Shown: positions 1-9,389, numbered from the stretch's first letter. The stretch is DNA of 64,000 nucleotides from Asanoa iriomotensis (GCF_016862515.1 NZ_BONC01000027.1:1-64000); one strand, 5' to 3'. Notes: a model not told the origin generated them from the sequence alone. Numbers and translations: made by a program.

Positions 1-1
1 G

Positions 2-2224
2 GTGGCCCGCGAGGTGGGCACCGAGGGCAAGCTCGGCGGTCAGGCCCAGGTCAAGGGCGTGTCCGGCACGTGGCGCGACCTGACCGACAACGTCAACCAG
101 CTCGCCTCGACGCTGACCACCCAGCTCCGCGCGATCGCCGGGGTGTCCACGTCCGTGACCCGCGGCGACCTGACCCAGCGCATCACCGTCGAGGCACAGG
201 GCGAGGTCGCCGACCTCAAGGACAACATCAACCAGATGATCGTCACCCTGCGCGAGACCACGAAGAAGAACGCCGAGCAGGGCTGGCTGGACTCCAACGT
301 GGCCCGGATCGGTGGCCTGCTGCAGGGCCAGCGCGACCTCGGCGAGGTTTGCCGCATGATCATGACCGAGGTGACCCCGCTGGTCGACGCCCAGCTCGGC
401 GCGTTCTTCCTGGCCGACACCGACGAGGGCGTGGTCCGGCTGCGGCTGACCGCCTCGTACGGCTACGTCGCCCGCGACCACCACGTGGTGTTCGGCCCGG
501 GCGAGGGCCTGGTCGGCCAGGCGGCGCTGTCCCGCCGCCCGATCCGGGTCGGCTCCGAGCCCACCGGCACGCTCACGCTGCGCTCCGGGATGCTCGACGC
601 CCGGCCGCGCGACCTGGTCGTGCTGCCCGTGCTGTTCGAGGGCGAGGTGCTCGGCGTCATCGAGTTCGCCTGCATCGACGCGTTCTCCGACCTGCACCTC
701 ACGTTCCTGGAGCGGCTCGTCGCCACGATCGGCGTCGCCCTCAACACCATCCAGGCCAACCGGCGCACGGAGGAGCTGCTGGCCCAGTCGCAGCGCCTCG
801 CGCACGAGCTGCAGGAACAGTCGGCCGAGCTGCAGCGCACCAACAACGAGCTGGAGGAGAAGGCCAAGCTGCTCTCCGACCAGAACATCAACATCGAGAC
901 GAAGAACCACGAGATCGAACTGGCCCGGATGGGGCTGGAGGAGAAGGCGCGACAGCTCTCGGCCGCCTCCGCCTACAAGACCGAGTTCCTCGCCAACATG
1001 AGCCACGAGCTGCGTACGCCGCTCAACTCGCTGCTCCTACTAGCCCGGCTGCTGGCCGACAACCCCGACGAGAACCTGACCGCGAAGCAGATCGAGTTCG
1101 CCCGCACCATCCACAGTGCGGGGTCCGACCTGCTGTCGCTGATCGACGACATCCTGGACCTGTCGAAGATCGAGGTCGGCCGGATGGACGTCGAGCCGAC
1201 CGAGCTGCGGTTCGACGAGATCCGGGGGTACGTCGAGCAGGCGTTCGCGCCACAGGCCGAGGACAAGGGCCTGCGCTTCCTGGTCGAGACGGGCACCGAC
1301 CTGCCCGACATGCTGATCACCGACGCGCAGCGGCTCCAGCAGATCCTGCGCAACCTGCTCTCCAACGCGGTCAAGTTCACCGATACGGGTGAGGTGGCGC
1401 TGCGCATCCAGACCGCCGAGCCGAGCCCGGACCTCGACATGCCGGCGCTGCAGGCGGCCCGCACGGTGTTCGCGTTCTCGGTCACCGACACCGGCATCGG
1501 CGTGCCCGACGACAAGCTGAGCCTGATCTTCGAGGCGTTCCAGCAGGCCGACGGCACCACGAGCCGGCGGTACGGAGGCACCGGGCTGGGCCTGTCGATC
1601 AGCCGCGACCTGGCCCGGCTGATCGGCGGCACGATCACCGTGGTCTCCGAGCCGGGCGTGGGTTCGACGTTCACGCTGCTCGTGCCGGACGTGCTCGCAC
1701 CGGACGCGGTCGTCGCGCCGATGCCGGCGCCCGCGCCGCCGCGCACCACGGTGCCGCCGCTGCTGCGCCCGACCACCGAGACCGTGCTGCAACCGAGCGC
1801 GGCCAGCCGGGCGCTGGACGGCGCCACCGTGCTGATCATCGACGACGACGTGCGCAACGTGTTCGCGCTGACCAGCGCGCTGGAGCTGCACGGCATGTCG
1901 GTGCTCTACGCCGACAACGGCGGCGACGGCGTGCGCGCGCTGGCCGAGCACCCCGAGGTCGACATCGTGCTGATGGACGCGATGATGCCCGACCAGGACG
2001 GCTACGAGACCACCCGGGTGATCCGCCGCAACCAGCACAACGCGGGCCTGCCGGTGGTGTTCCTGACCGCGAAGGCGATGCCGGGCGACCGCGAGTCCGC
2101 GATCGCGGCCGGCGCGACCGACTACATCACCAAGCCGGTCGACCTCGACGAGCTGATCGACCTGATGGCGAGCTGGGTGCACGGCACCGCCGACCGGACG
2201 AGCCAGGAAGGCGGAGCCGCTTGA
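2..2224 (+). CDS. Hybrid sensor histidine kinase, HAMP-GAF-HisKA-HATPase-REC (5' truncated by window edge)
   Basis: A cytoplasmic hybrid histidine kinase whose N-terminus lies outside the window. The visible 740 residues begin in HAMP-type repeats ([13 protein letters not shown], then [20 protein letters not shown]). A GAF domain follows at about 110-250 and a coiled coil at about 255-320. The HisKA box is [12 protein letters not shown] with phosphoacceptor His335. The HATPase domain has an N box (NAVKFT) and the DTGIGVP and GGTGLGLSI loops. A C-terminal receiver domain has predicted phospho-Asp659 ([12 protein letters not shown]) and the conserved K in TKPVD. The repeated-HAMP design resembles soluble Nik1-type kinases. 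The signal sensed is not visible. The response regulator gene starts 16 bp downstream, so the two probably act together, although that gene may also have its own promoter. Confidence 0.93.
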   Translation: MAREVGTEGKLGGQAQVKGVSGTWRDLTDNVNQLASTLTTQLRAIAGVSTSVTRGDLTQRITVEAQGEVADLKDNINQMIVTLRETTKKNAEQGWLDSNVARIGGLLQGQRDLGEVCRMIMTEVTPLVDAQLGAFFLADTDEGVVRLRLTASYGYVARDHHVVFGPGEGLVGQAALSRRPIRVGSEPTGTLTLRSGMLDARPRDLVVLPVLFEGEVLGVIEFACIDAFSDLHLTFLERLVATIGVALNTIQANRRTEELLAQSQRLAHELQEQSAELQRTNNELEEKAKLLSDQNINIETKNHEIELARMGLEEKARQLSAASAYKTEFLANMSHELRTPLNSLLLLARLLADNPDENLTAKQIEFARTIHSAGSDLLSLIDDILDLSKIEVGRMDVEPTELRFDEIRGYVEQAFAPQAEDKGLRFLVETGTDLPDMLITDAQRLQQILRNLLSNAVKFTDTGEVALRIQTAEPSPDLDMPALQAARTVFAFSVTDTGIGVPDDKLSLIFEAFQQADGTTSRRYGGTGLGLSISRDLARLIGGTITVVSEPGVGSTFTLLVPDVLAPDAVVAPMPAPAPPRTTVPPLLRPTTETVLQPSAASRALDGATVLIIDDDVRNVFALTSALELHGMSVLYADNGGDGVRALAEHPEVDIVLMDAMMPDQDGYETTRVIRRNQHNAGLPVVFLTAKAMPGDRESAIAAGATDYITKPVDLDELIDLMASWVHGTADRTSQEGGAA

Positions 2225-2228
2225 CCGT

Positions 2229-2234
2229 TAGGGT
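2229..2234 (+). promoter_or_regulatory. -10-like hexamer TAGGGT, 6 nt before the response regulator start
   Basis: TAGGGT lies between the kinase stop and the GTG at 2241, leaving only 6 nt before the start codon. This matches the leaderless-promoter pattern seen at several other genes of the window. No clear -35 element was identified, so it is a candidate only. Confidence 0.4.
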
Positions 2235-2240
2235 GGGGCA

Positions 2241-2786
2241 GTGAGTGGCACCGCGAAAGCATTGTTGGTCGACGACCGCAAGGAAAACCTCCTCGCGTTG
2301 GAGGCGATCCTGCAAGGGCTGCCGGTGAAGTCCGTGGCGGTCGAGGGCGGCGAGGCCGCGCTGAAACAGCTGCTGGTCGACGACTTCGCCGTGATCCTGC
2401 TCGACGCACAGATGCCCGACATGGACGGCTTCGAGACGGCCAACCACATCAAACGCCGCGAGCGGACCCGGCACGTGCCGATCATCTTCCTCACCGCGGC
2501 GGACCGCGACGCGCAACTCGCGCTGCGCGGTTACGCGGCGGGTGCGGTCGACTACCTGACGAAGCCGTTCGATCCCTGGGTGCTGCGCGCCAAGGTCTCG
2601 GTCTTCGTCGACCTGTGGACGAAGAGTCGTCAGCTCGCCGCGCACAGTGAGGACGTGCGCGAGCGGGACGCCCGCTACCGGTCGCTCACCGAGGCGGTCG
2701 ACGCGGCCACGGCGCTGCTGCGCGGCGAGGAGGAAGGCGCGCGCGAACGCGCGATCGCCCTTCTCGAACAGGCCCGCTGGGGTTAG
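2241..2786 (+). CDS. Response regulator with a single receiver domain and short helical tail
   Basis: Receiver-domain protein of 181 residues. The acidic pocket D11-D12, phosphoacceptor Asp55 ([15 protein letters not shown]), the conserved Thr/Ser region ([10 protein letters not shown]) and the Lys in YLTKPFDP are all present, so it should be a functional phosphoreceiver. No DNA-binding or enzymatic output domain follows. The last 50 or so residues are predicted helical and charged, so output is probably by protein-protein interaction. It lies 16 bp after the hybrid kinase, its likely partner. GTG 2241 was chosen because the receiver motif begins right after it. The stop codon (2784-2786) falls in the first bases of a large inverted repeat, so the natural C-terminus may have been altered by that element. 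Confidence 0.9.
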   Translation: MSGTAKALLVDDRKENLLALEAILQGLPVKSVAVEGGEAALKQLLVDDFAVILLDAQMPDMDGFETANHIKRRERTRHVPIIFLTAADRDAQLALRGYAAGAVDYLTKPFDPWVLRAKVSVFVDLWTKSRQLAAHSEDVRERDARYRSLTEAVDAATALLRGEEEGARERAIALLEQARWG

Positions 2787-2949
2787 GGCGCGTCCTGCCG
2801 CTCAACGCGGCCTGCGACGGGCCAAGGCGTCGTCTGGCGGCGTCCCGGGATCACCGAGATACAACACCGGTATCCCGGCAATCCCGGGCCACCGCCAGAC
2901 GACGCCTGGACTCCGTCTCGGCTCACGTTGAGCGGCAGGACGCGCCCTA
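2784..2949. repeat. Large nested palindrome (extragenic palindromic or MITE-like element), also a possible bidirectional terminator
   Basis: The arms 2784-2807 and 2926-2949 are a perfect 24-bp inverted repeat. A second perfect pair of 16 bp lies inside (2825-2840 and 2892-2907), and a third of 8 bp (2844-2851 and 2881-2888) surrounds a 29-nt loop. The intervening stretches pair imperfectly. The outer tips supply the TAG stop codons of both convergent flanking genes. As RNA it would fold into one long hairpin from either strand, so it could end transcription in both directions. The size, symmetry and position also fit a non-autonomous mobile element. No transposase is present. Confidence 0.8.
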
Positions 2950-3282
2950 GCTCGACGGCTCGTTGTTCTTGACCATGAGCGCGGAGCGTACGCCGGTGAT
3001 GTCGAGGACCCGCATCAGAAAGTCACCGACGTTGGTCAGGATCAACACGCTCTGTGCATCGCGGGCCTTGCGGCTGAGCACGACGAGCGTGCCGAGACCC
3101 GTGGAGTCGCAGAAGGTGACGCCACCGAGATCGAGGATGATTCGCGGCGTCGGCTCGGTCAGCACCTCGGTGATCGCGTTGACCAACCGGTTGCCGGTGA
3201 GCATGTCAATCTCGCCGACGAGACTCAGCACGACCTCTTCGGGTGTGCGTCGCACGGCAATGGACAGCTCCGGTCGATCCAC
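2947..3282 (-). CDS. STAS-domain anti-sigma factor antagonist
   Basis: Protein of 111 residues made of one STAS domain, as in SpoIIAA/RsbV-type anti-anti-sigma factors. The signature [13 protein letters not shown] contains predicted phosphorylation site Ser60. Such proteins, when unphosphorylated, bind an anti-sigma kinase and release a sigma factor. No anti-sigma kinase or sigma-B-type gene is adjacent, so its partner lies elsewhere. It is a single-gene unit, divergent from hemL. GTG 3282 is supported by a TAGGCT hexamer 6 nt upstream. Its stop codon lies in the right tip of the large palindrome. Confidence 0.9.
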   Translation of the reverse strand: MDRPELSIAVRRTPEEVVLSLVGEIDMLTGNRLVNAITEVLTEPTPRIILDLGGVTFCDSTGLGTLVVLSRKARDAQSVLILTNVGDFLMRVLDITGVRSALMVKNNEPSS

Positions 3283-3288
3283 GGTAGG

Positions 3289-3294
3289 AGCCTA
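3289..3294 (-). promoter_or_regulatory. -10-like hexamer TAGGCT, 6 nt before the STAS gene
   Basis: On the minus strand TAGGCT is followed by 6 nt and then the GTG at 3282, a leaderless-type arrangement. No -35 was recognised. Confidence 0.4.
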
Positions 3295-3381
3295 TCGCGA
3301 TCTCCCTGGACCGGCCCGTCGAGCGTCCGGTGCAGGGTCGCCTGCCTCGCATCTACTACGTGCTGTCAGAATGGCAGCACC

Positions 3382-4737
3382 GTGACCGAAACATATTCGG
3401 CCGGCCCCGGTCGGTACTCGCCCGACGCGCCGGCATCCGAGGCCCTGTTCCGCCGCGCCCGAGAGCTGACACCGGGCGGGGTGAACTCCCCTGTGCGCGC
3501 GTTCCGCGCGGTCGGCGGCACCCCCCGCTTCATGGTTCGCGGCGAGGGTCCCTGGCTGTACGACGCCGACGACCGCCGCTACGTCGACCTGGTCTGCTCC
3601 TGGGGTCCGCTGATCCACGGGCACGCCCACCCGGCCGTGGTCGAGGCCGTCCAGGCGGCCGCCGCCCGCGGCACGAGCTTCGGCACACCGACACCGGGCG
3701 AGGTGGAGCTGGCCGCCGAGATGGTCGCCCGCACCCCGATCGACCAGGTCCGCCTGGTCAACTCCGGCACCGAGGCGACGATGTCGGCCATCCGGCTGGC
3801 CCGCGGCTTCACCGGCCGCCCCAAGATCGTCAAGTTCGCCGGCTGCTACCACGGCCACGTCGACGCGCTGCTGGCCGCGGCCGGCTCCGGCGTCGCCACG
3901 TTCGCCCTGCCCGACTCGCCCGGCGTCACCGGCGCCGCGGCGGCGGACACGATCGTGCTGCCCTACAACGACCTCGCCGTGGTCGAGGCGGTCTTCGCCG
4001 CCGACGGCGCCGAGATCGCTGCGGTGATCACCGAGGCCGCCCCGGGCAACATGGGCGTGATCGCGCCGCGGGACGGGTTCAACGCCGGCGTGGCCCGGAT
4101 CGCGCACGCCAACGGCGCCCTGTTCATCGTCGACGAGGTGATGACCGGCTTCCGGGTGTCGAGGTCCGGCTGGGCCGGCATCGAAGCTGTGCTGAGTGAC
4201 CCCGAGGCCGGCGCCGACCTGTTCACCTACGGCAAGGTGATGGGCGGCGGGCTGCCGGCGGCGGCGTTCGGCGGCCGCGCCGAGATCATGGCGAAGCTGG
4301 CCCCGGCCGGGCCGGTCTACCAGGCCGGCACGCTCTCCGGCAACCCGCTGGCCTGCGCCGCCGGCCTGGCCTCACTGCGGTTGGCCGACGATGCCGTCTA
4401 CCGTCGCCTCGACGAGACCGCGGGCACGGTCGGCAAGCTCGCCGCCGAAGCGCTGTCCGCGGCCGGTGTGCCGCACCGGCTCTCGTACGCCGGCAACATG
4501 TTCTCGATCTTCTTCACCGACGCCGACGTGGTGGACTTCGACGGCGCCCGCGCCCAGAACGTGCCCGCCTTCAAGGCGTTCTTCCACGCGATGCTCGACG
4601 CCGGCGTCTACCTCCCGCCGAGCGCGTTCGAGTCCTGGTTCGTGTCAGCGGCGATCGACGACGCCGCTCTCGAGGTGTTGGCCGCGGCCCTGCCGGGCGC
4701 GGCGCGGGCAGCGGCGGACGCGGGGGGCGCGAGTTGA
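3382..4737 (+). CDS. hemL: Glutamate-1-semialdehyde 2,1-aminomutase
   Basis: PLP enzyme converting glutamate-1-semialdehyde to 5-aminolevulinate in the C5 route to tetrapyrroles. The 451-residue protein matches the family length. It has the N-terminal [17 protein letters not shown] signature, the PLP-phosphate region [17 protein letters not shown], the [12 protein letters not shown] strand carrying the cofactor Asp, and the Schiff-base lysine Lys285 in [13 protein letters not shown] 3382 begins the conserved region and has a CAGAAT -10-like hexamer at 3367-3372. The next gene overlaps its stop by TTGA, and the System II cytochrome c genes follow, so heme supply and cytochrome assembly are probably transcribed together. 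Confidence 0.97.
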   Translation: MTETYSAGPGRYSPDAPASEALFRRARELTPGGVNSPVRAFRAVGGTPRFMVRGEGPWLYDADDRRYVDLVCSWGPLIHGHAHPAVVEAVQAAAARGTSFGTPTPGEVELAAEMVARTPIDQVRLVNSGTEATMSAIRLARGFTGRPKIVKFAGCYHGHVDALLAAAGSGVATFALPDSPGVTGAAAADTIVLPYNDLAVVEAVFAADGAEIAAVITEAAPGNMGVIAPRDGFNAGVARIAHANGALFIVDEVMTGFRVSRSGWAGIEAVLSDPEAGADLFTYGKVMGGGLPAAAFGGRAEIMAKLAPAGPVYQAGTLSGNPLACAAGLASLRLADDAVYRRLDETAGTVGKLAAEALSAAGVPHRLSYAGNMFSIFFTDADVVDFDGARAQNVPAFKAFFHAMLDAGVYLPPSAFESWFVSAAIDDAALEVLAAALPGAARAAADAGGAS

Positions 4738-5381
4738 CGACGACGGTGGTGCACGTGCTGCGGCACGGCGAGGTGCACAACCCGGACAAGGTGTTGTACG
4801 GGCGCCTGCCCGGCTTCAAGCTCAGCGAACTCGGCGCGCAGATGGCCAAGGCCGCCGCGCAGGCGCTCGCCGACCGCGACGTCACCCACGTCGTGGCGAG
4901 CCCGCTGGAGCGCGCGCAGGAGACAGCCGAGCCGATCGCGGCCCAGTTCGGCCTCCCGGTCGCGGTCGACGAGCGGCTGATCGAGAGCGCCAACTGGTTC
5001 GAGGGCAAGCGGGTCTCGCCCGGCGACGGCTCGTTCCGCGACCCGCGCAACTGGTGGGTGCTGCGCGACCCGCTGACCCCGTCGTGGGGCGAGGCCTACC
5101 GGGCGATCGCCGAGCGCATGTTCGCCGCCGTGCACGCCGCCCGGGTCGCGGCCGAGGGGCACGAGGCCGTCTGCATCTCGCACCAGCTGCCGATCTGGAC
5201 CCTGCGGCGCTACGTCGAGCGCAAGCGGCTCTGGCACGACCCCCGCAAGCGCCAATGTGGGCTGTGCAGCCTGACCTCGTTCCACTTCGAGGGTGCCAAG
5301 GTCGTCGGCATCGGCTACTCCGAGCCGGCCGCGCACCTGGTCGCGCTCTCGCCCAACGCGCGGCACGCCAAGGGAGCGTGA
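4734..5381 (+). CDS. Histidine phosphatase (phosphoglycerate-mutase-like) family protein
   Basis: Protein of 215 residues in the histidine phosphatase superfamily. It has the catalytic N-terminal RHGE motif (HVLRHGEV), the conserved [10 protein letters not shown] segment, and the second catalytic His in VCISHQLPI. The substrate cannot be read from the sequence, and family members act on sugar phosphates, nucleotides or phosphoproteins. TTG 4734 overlaps the hemL stop (TTGA), implying translational coupling. It sits between hemL and the cytochrome c biogenesis genes, an association suggesting a role in that unit, but this is inference. Confidence 0.88.
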   Translation: MTTTVVHVLRHGEVHNPDKVLYGRLPGFKLSELGAQMAKAAAQALADRDVTHVVASPLERAQETAEPIAAQFGLPVAVDERLIESANWFEGKRVSPGDGSFRDPRNWWVLRDPLTPSWGEAYRAIAERMFAAVHAARVAAEGHEAVCISHQLPIWTLRRYVERKRLWHDPRKRQCGLCSLTSFHFEGAKVVGIGYSEPAAHLVALSPNARHAKGA

Positions 5382-5382
5382 C

Positions 5383-5955
5383 GTGCGCCGTCGCGGGCTC
5401 CTCGTCGGGATAGCGGTCGCCGTGTTCGCGGTGGCCGCCGTCGTCTACGTGGTCGCGGGCCGCGGCGGTGACAGTTGGAAGGACCTGTGCTCGACGTCGA
5501 GCGAGGGCTTCATCGAGTGCGCCGCAGGCAAGCGCCCGGCCGCGCCGGCGGTCACCGGCGAGCTGCTCGAAGGCGGCACCTACGACTCGGCGCGCAGCGC
5601 CGGCAAGGTCGTCGTGGTCAACTTCTGGGGATCGTGGTGCGCGCCCTGCCGGGCCGAGATCGACGACCTGGAGAACGTCTACGAGGCGACCAAGGACAAG
5701 GGCGTCGAGTTCCTCGGCATCAACATCCGCGACAGCCGGGACGCCGCGCTCGCGTTCCACAACCAGCGCGTCGCCTACCCGAGCGTGTTCGACCCGTCGA
5801 GCAAGCTCGCCCTCGGCTTCGAGATCCCGCCGAACTCCATCCCCGCCACGATCATCCTCGACCGCTCCGGGGACATCGCCTACGTGATCCGCCGCGCCGT
5901 GACCGAGGAGCAGCTCCGGCCGGTGGTCGAGCGGGTCGCCGCCGAGGCGTCCTGA
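5383..5955 (+). CDS. resA: ResA/TlpA-like extracytoplasmic thiol-disulfide oxidoreductase
   Basis: Protein of 190 residues. A short Arg-rich N-terminus and one hydrophobic segment (about residues 5-26) anchor it in the membrane with the catalytic domain outside. The thioredoxin-fold redox motif WCAPC has Cys86 and Cys89 after VVVNFWGS, and a cis-Pro loop SIPATIILD follows. In System II, ResA reduces the apocytochrome CXXCH cysteines before heme attachment, receiving electrons from CcdA, which is encoded next door. GTG 5383 follows the previous stop by 1 bp. A longer in-frame upstream reading would overlap the phosphatase gene and is unlikely. Confidence 0.9.
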   Translation: MRRRGLLVGIAVAVFAVAAVVYVVAGRGGDSWKDLCSTSSEGFIECAAGKRPAAPAVTGELLEGGTYDSARSAGKVVVVNFWGSWCAPCRAEIDDLENVYEATKDKGVEFLGINIRDSRDAALAFHNQRVAYPSVFDPSSKLALGFEIPPNSIPATIILDRSGDIAYVIRRAVTEEQLRPVVERVAAEAS

Positions 5956-6782
5956 TGGGCGAGACGTTCGGCAACCTGGCCACCAGCGGCCCGCTGCTCT
6001 TCGCGATCGCCGGCGCGGCGCTGGCCGGCCTGGTCAGCTTCCTCTCGCCGTGCGTGCTTCCGCTGGTGCCGGGCTACCTCAGCTACGTAACCGGCCTAGC
6101 CGGCTCCGAGCTTGAAAGGAACGGTCCGTTACTAACGGTTTCCGCAGAGGAACGGACCGTTCCTAACGTCGCCGCAGGCGGCGGGTTGCGGACCGCGGTG
6201 GCTGAGCGGAGCCGGGTGCTGGCCGGGACCATGCTGTTCATCATCGGCTTCACGACCGTGTTCGTGCTGGTAGCGGTCCTGGTCAGCCGGGTCGGTTGGG
6301 CGATGGTCGAGCACCGCCGGGCGCTGGAGATCGTGGTCGGCTCGCTGATCATCGTGTTGGCGCTGGCCTTCCTCGGCGTGATCCCGGGGCTGCAGCGCGA
6401 GCTGCGGATCCAGGCACTGCCCAAGGCCGGCCTGCTCGCGGCGCCGGTCTTCGGCGCGGTGTTCGCGCTCTCGTGGGTGCCCTGCGTCGGCCCGACCATG
6501 GGCTCGGTGCTGCTGCTAGCCAGCACCTCGGGGCAGGCCGACCGGGCCGTCGTGCTCGCGGTCGCGTACTGCCTCGGTCTGGGCATCCCGTTCGTGGTCT
6601 TCGGGTTGTTCTTCACCCGGCTGCTGGGGCTGTTCAAGCTGATCCGCCGCAACAGCAAATGGGTGACGCGGGTCGGCGGCGTGCTGCTGATCCTGATCGG
6701 GCTCGCGCTGGTCACCGGGGGCTGGAACAGCTTCCTGATCTGGCTGCAGACCAGCGTCGGCGTGGGAAGCATCGGGATCTGA
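5955..6782 (+). CDS. ccdA: Cytochrome c biogenesis membrane protein CcdA
   Basis: Polytopic membrane protein of 275 residues with about six transmembrane segments. It carries electrons from cytoplasmic thioredoxin to the ResA-like partner. The paired redox cysteines are present: Cys33 in FLSPCVLPLVPGY and Cys177 in SWVPCVGPTMG. ATG 5955 overlaps the previous stop by one base. Residues from about 53 to 75, in the first loop, are an in-frame insertion coming from a palindromic DNA element (6117-6164). Most CcdA proteins have a short loop there. The reading frame stays open and both cysteines are intact, so the protein is probably functional. Confidence 0.93.
   Translation: MGETFGNLATSGPLLFAIAGAALAGLVSFLSPCVLPLVPGYLSYVTGLAGSELERNGPLLTVSAEERTVPNVAAGGGLRTAVAERSRVLAGTMLFIIGFTTVFVLVAVLVSRVGWAMVEHRRALEIVVGSLIIVLALAFLGVIPGLQRELRIQALPKAGLLAAPVFGAVFALSWVPCVGPTMGSVLLLASTSGQADRAVVLAVAYCLGLGIPFVVFGLFFTRLLGLFKLIRRNSKWVTRVGGVLLILIGLALVTGGWNSFLIWLQTSVGVGSIGI
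6117..6164. repeat. Small palindromic element inserted in frame within ccdA
   Basis: A perfect 14-bp inverted repeat (6117-6130 and 6151-6164) flanks a 20-nt loop that holds its own small inverted repeat (CCGTTACTAACGG). The stretch codes for a polar linker (ERNGPLLTVSAEERTVPN) in the first CcdA loop, where family members have little sequence. Local base composition is lower in GC than the gene around it. This fits a dispersed palindromic element that settled in a permissive loop. No second copy was found in this window. Confidence 0.7.
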
Positions 6783-8356
6783 TGACGGCCACCGAAACCC
6801 GACCCGCCCCGCCGGAAGCTCCCCGCCCGCCCGGCTGGGGCGGTTTCCTCGTCGGCGCCGCGCGCGGCCTCTGGCGCCAGCTCACCAGCATGCGGACCGC
6901 GCTCGTGCTGCTCTTCCTGCTCGCCGTCGCGTCGATTCCGGGCTCGGTGCTGCCGCAGAGCAACGTCGCGATCGAGCAGGTCCAGCAGTACTACCGCGAC
7001 CACCCGACGCTGGCGCCGTGGATCGAGAGGGTCGACGGGTTCAACGTCTTCGGCTCACCCTGGTTCGCGGCGATCTACCTGCTGCTGTTCACGTCGCTGA
7101 TCGGGTGCGTGATCCCGCGGCTGCGCGACCACTACCGCGCGATCCGGTCCGTACCCCCGAACGTGCCGGCGCGGCTCGACCGGTTGCCGCAACACGCCTC
7201 GGCGGCCGACCACGACGGCGACATCGAAGGCGTCGCCGCCGCGCTGCGCAAGCAGCGCTGGCGGGTCGCGGTCCGCGGCGACACGGTCTCCGCCGAGAAG
7301 GGCTACCTCAAGGAGACCGGCAACCTGGTCTTCCACGTCTCGCTGCTGGCCGTGCTGGTCGCGGTCGCGCTCGGCTCGTGGTACGGCTGGCACGGCAACC
7401 GGATCCTGGTCACGGGCAAGGACTCGAGCTTCTGCAACAGCCTTCAGCAGTACGACGAGGCGAAGCTCGGGCCACGCGTCGACGAGGGCAAGCTGCCGCC
7501 GTTCTGCATGACGCTCGACGACTTCGAGGCGACCTACCAGACCAGCGGGCAGCCCAAGGAGTTCCGGGCGTCCGTGACCGTCGAGGGCGACGGGCCGACC
7601 CGTGCCGCCAGCTTCTCGGTCAACGATCCGCTGCGGCTCGACGGAGCATCGGTCTACCTGCTCGGCCACGGCTACGCGCCGATCCTGCGCTACACCGACC
7701 GGTTCGGTCAGACGCAGACCAAGGAAGGTCCGTTCCTGTCGACGGACGAGATGCAGACCAGCACGGGCGCGATCTCGTTCCCGGACGCGAACGTCGACCC
7801 GGCGACCGGCAAGCGCGACGCCTCGCTGCAGATGGGCTTCGACGGGATCTATATGCCGACCGCGCCGGACCAGGCGCCGTTCGTGACGTCCCGGTTCCCG
7901 GCCGAGGAGAACCCCGCGCTGTTGCTGACCGCCTACCGGGGCAACCTCGGCCTGGACGCCGGCATCCCCAGTTCGGTCTACCGGCTCGACCAGGCGCAGA
8001 TCGACGCGGGCCGGCTCAAGCCGGTCGGCGAGGGCAAGCTGCTCAAGCCCGGCGAGACGTGGACGCTCGACGACGGTTCGACGGTCCAGTTCGTCGGCAC
8101 CAAGGAGTACGCGACGCTGTCAGTGCGGCACGACCCCGGCCAGGGCATCGCGCTCGTGGCCGCGGTGCTCGCGCTCGGTGGGCTGATGGGCTCGCTGTTC
8201 GGCAAGCGGCGGCGCGTCTTCTTCCGATTGACTTCCCCGTCTCCGACGTCCAGTAGTAGATTGCTCGAGGCCGGTGGCCTCCCGCGCACCGACTACCCCG
8301 GCTTCGCCGAGGAGTTCGCTTCCACCGTCGCCGCCGTGAGAGAGAAGAAGACCTGA
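6782..8356 (+). CDS. resB: Cytochrome c biogenesis protein ResB
   Basis: Membrane protein of 524 residues. Three N-terminal hydrophobic segments lie at about 36-56 (MRTALVLLFLLAVASIPGSVLP), 90-112 and 185-205, a large extracytoplasmic domain follows, and a last transmembrane segment lies near 455-475 (GIALVAAVLALGGLMGSLFG). This is the ResB/Ccs1 layout. With CcsB it forms the System II synthetase that exports heme and attaches it to apocytochrome c. ATG 6782 overlaps the ccdA stop by one base, and the ccsB start overlaps its stop in the same way. The acidic and basic C-terminal tail is cytoplasmic. Confidence 0.94.
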   Translation: MTATETRPAPPEAPRPPGWGGFLVGAARGLWRQLTSMRTALVLLFLLAVASIPGSVLPQSNVAIEQVQQYYRDHPTLAPWIERVDGFNVFGSPWFAAIYLLLFTSLIGCVIPRLRDHYRAIRSVPPNVPARLDRLPQHASAADHDGDIEGVAAALRKQRWRVAVRGDTVSAEKGYLKETGNLVFHVSLLAVLVAVALGSWYGWHGNRILVTGKDSSFCNSLQQYDEAKLGPRVDEGKLPPFCMTLDDFEATYQTSGQPKEFRASVTVEGDGPTRAASFSVNDPLRLDGASVYLLGHGYAPILRYTDRFGQTQTKEGPFLSTDEMQTSTGAISFPDANVDPATGKRDASLQMGFDGIYMPTAPDQAPFVTSRFPAEENPALLLTAYRGNLGLDAGIPSSVYRLDQAQIDAGRLKPVGEGKLLKPGETWTLDDGSTVQFVGTKEYATLSVRHDPGQGIALVAAVLALGGLMGSLFGKRRRVFFRLTSPSPTSSSRLLEAGGLPRTDYPGFAEEFASTVAAVREKKT

Positions 8357-9309
8357 TGGCCGCCTTGTCGGACGCGCTGCTGGTGGTGGCCATGCTCGGC
8401 TACCTCGTCGCGATGATCTGCTACGCCGCCGTGTACGCGTTCGGCGACCGCGGTGCCGTCGCGCGCGTGGCGACCCGCGAGTTGGTCGGCGCCGGCGGTC
8501 CGCCGGTCGTCGAGGTGGTCGAAGAGGTCAGGAAGCCGGCAGTGCCGGGCCGCGTGTCCTGGGCCGGGCGGATCGCCGCCGCGGTGCTGGTGCTCGCGGG
8601 TGTCGCCCAGATCGGGTCGCTGATCTTCCGCGGCGTCGCCGGGGACAGGCTGCCCTGGGGCAACATGTACGAGTACGTCCTCGCGGCCACGTCGGTCGCC
8701 GCGGTGGCGTGGATCGTCGTCATGGTCCAGCGCCCGGCGCTGCGCCATCTCGGCCTCTACGTGGCGCTGACCCAGGTGGTCCTGTTGGGCGTCGCCGCGC
8801 TGTTCCTGTATGTCCCCGTCGGCCCGCTGGTGCCGGCGCTGGACTCCTACTGGCTGGCCATCCACGTGACGGCCGTGGCCATCTCCTCGGGCGTGTTCCT
8901 GATCGGCTTCGTGCCGGCGGGCCTGTTCCTGATCCGCTCGGGCTGGGACAACGGCAAGGCGGGCTTCCCGTTCACCCTGGGCGAGCGCCTCCCCACCGCG
9001 GCGGTGCTGGAGCGGCTCTCGTTCCGGCTGCACGCGTTCGCGTTCCCGATCTGGACCTTCGGCGCGCTGATCGCGGGCCCGATCTGGGCAGAGGCCGCCT
9101 GGGGCCGCTACTGGGGCTGGGACCCCAAGGAGGTCTGGGCCTTCATCTCCTGGATCGTCTACGCGGGCTACCTGCACGCCCGCGCGACGCCGAGCGTCAA
9201 GAAGACCACGGCGACCTGGATCGCGGTGCTCGGCTTCCTGACGATGCTGATGAACCTCTTCGGCGTGAACCTGTTCTTCACTGGCCTGCACTCGTACGGC
9301 GGCCTCTGA
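8356..9309 (+). CDS. ccsB: Cytochrome c biogenesis heme-handling protein CcsB (CcsA family)
   Basis: Membrane protein of 317 residues with about eight hydrophobic segments. The heme-handling WWD signature is plain near residue 250 (WGRYWGWDPKEVWAF), and conserved His residues lie on both sides (IHVTAV and the C-terminal LHSYGG). With ResB it makes the heme lyase of cytochrome c maturation System II. ATG 8356 overlaps the resB stop by one base. It is the last gene of the hemL-resA-ccdA-resB-ccsB unit, followed by a weak hairpin. Confidence 0.95.
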   Translation: MAALSDALLVVAMLGYLVAMICYAAVYAFGDRGAVARVATRELVGAGGPPVVEVVEEVRKPAVPGRVSWAGRIAAAVLVLAGVAQIGSLIFRGVAGDRLPWGNMYEYVLAATSVAAVAWIVVMVQRPALRHLGLYVALTQVVLLGVAALFLYVPVGPLVPALDSYWLAIHVTAVAISSGVFLIGFVPAGLFLIRSGWDNGKAGFPFTLGERLPTAAVLERLSFRLHAFAFPIWTFGALIAGPIWAEAAWGRYWGWDPKEVWAFISWIVYAGYLHARATPSVKKTTATWIAVLGFLTMLMNLFGVNLFFTGLHSYGGL

Positions 9310-9318
9310 CTCGACCAT

Positions 9319-9339
9319 TCGGCCATTGAATAAGGCCGA
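9319..9339 (+). terminator. Weak hairpin after ccsB
   Basis: TCGGCC (9319-9324) pairs with GGCCGA (9334-9339) around a 9-nt loop and is followed by TTTCG. The stem is only 6 bp, so it is at best a weak terminator for the cytochrome unit. Confidence 0.35.
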
Positions 9340-9389
9340 TTTCGCTCGGTACGCTCGCCGTTGATCATTTCGGCAACGGGGAGCTGTAA

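Noticed and set aside
1040-2182. Long minus-strand reading frame opposite the hybrid kinase
   Set aside because: It is the antisense shadow of a well-supported kinase gene; the translation is Arg/His-rich with no domain.
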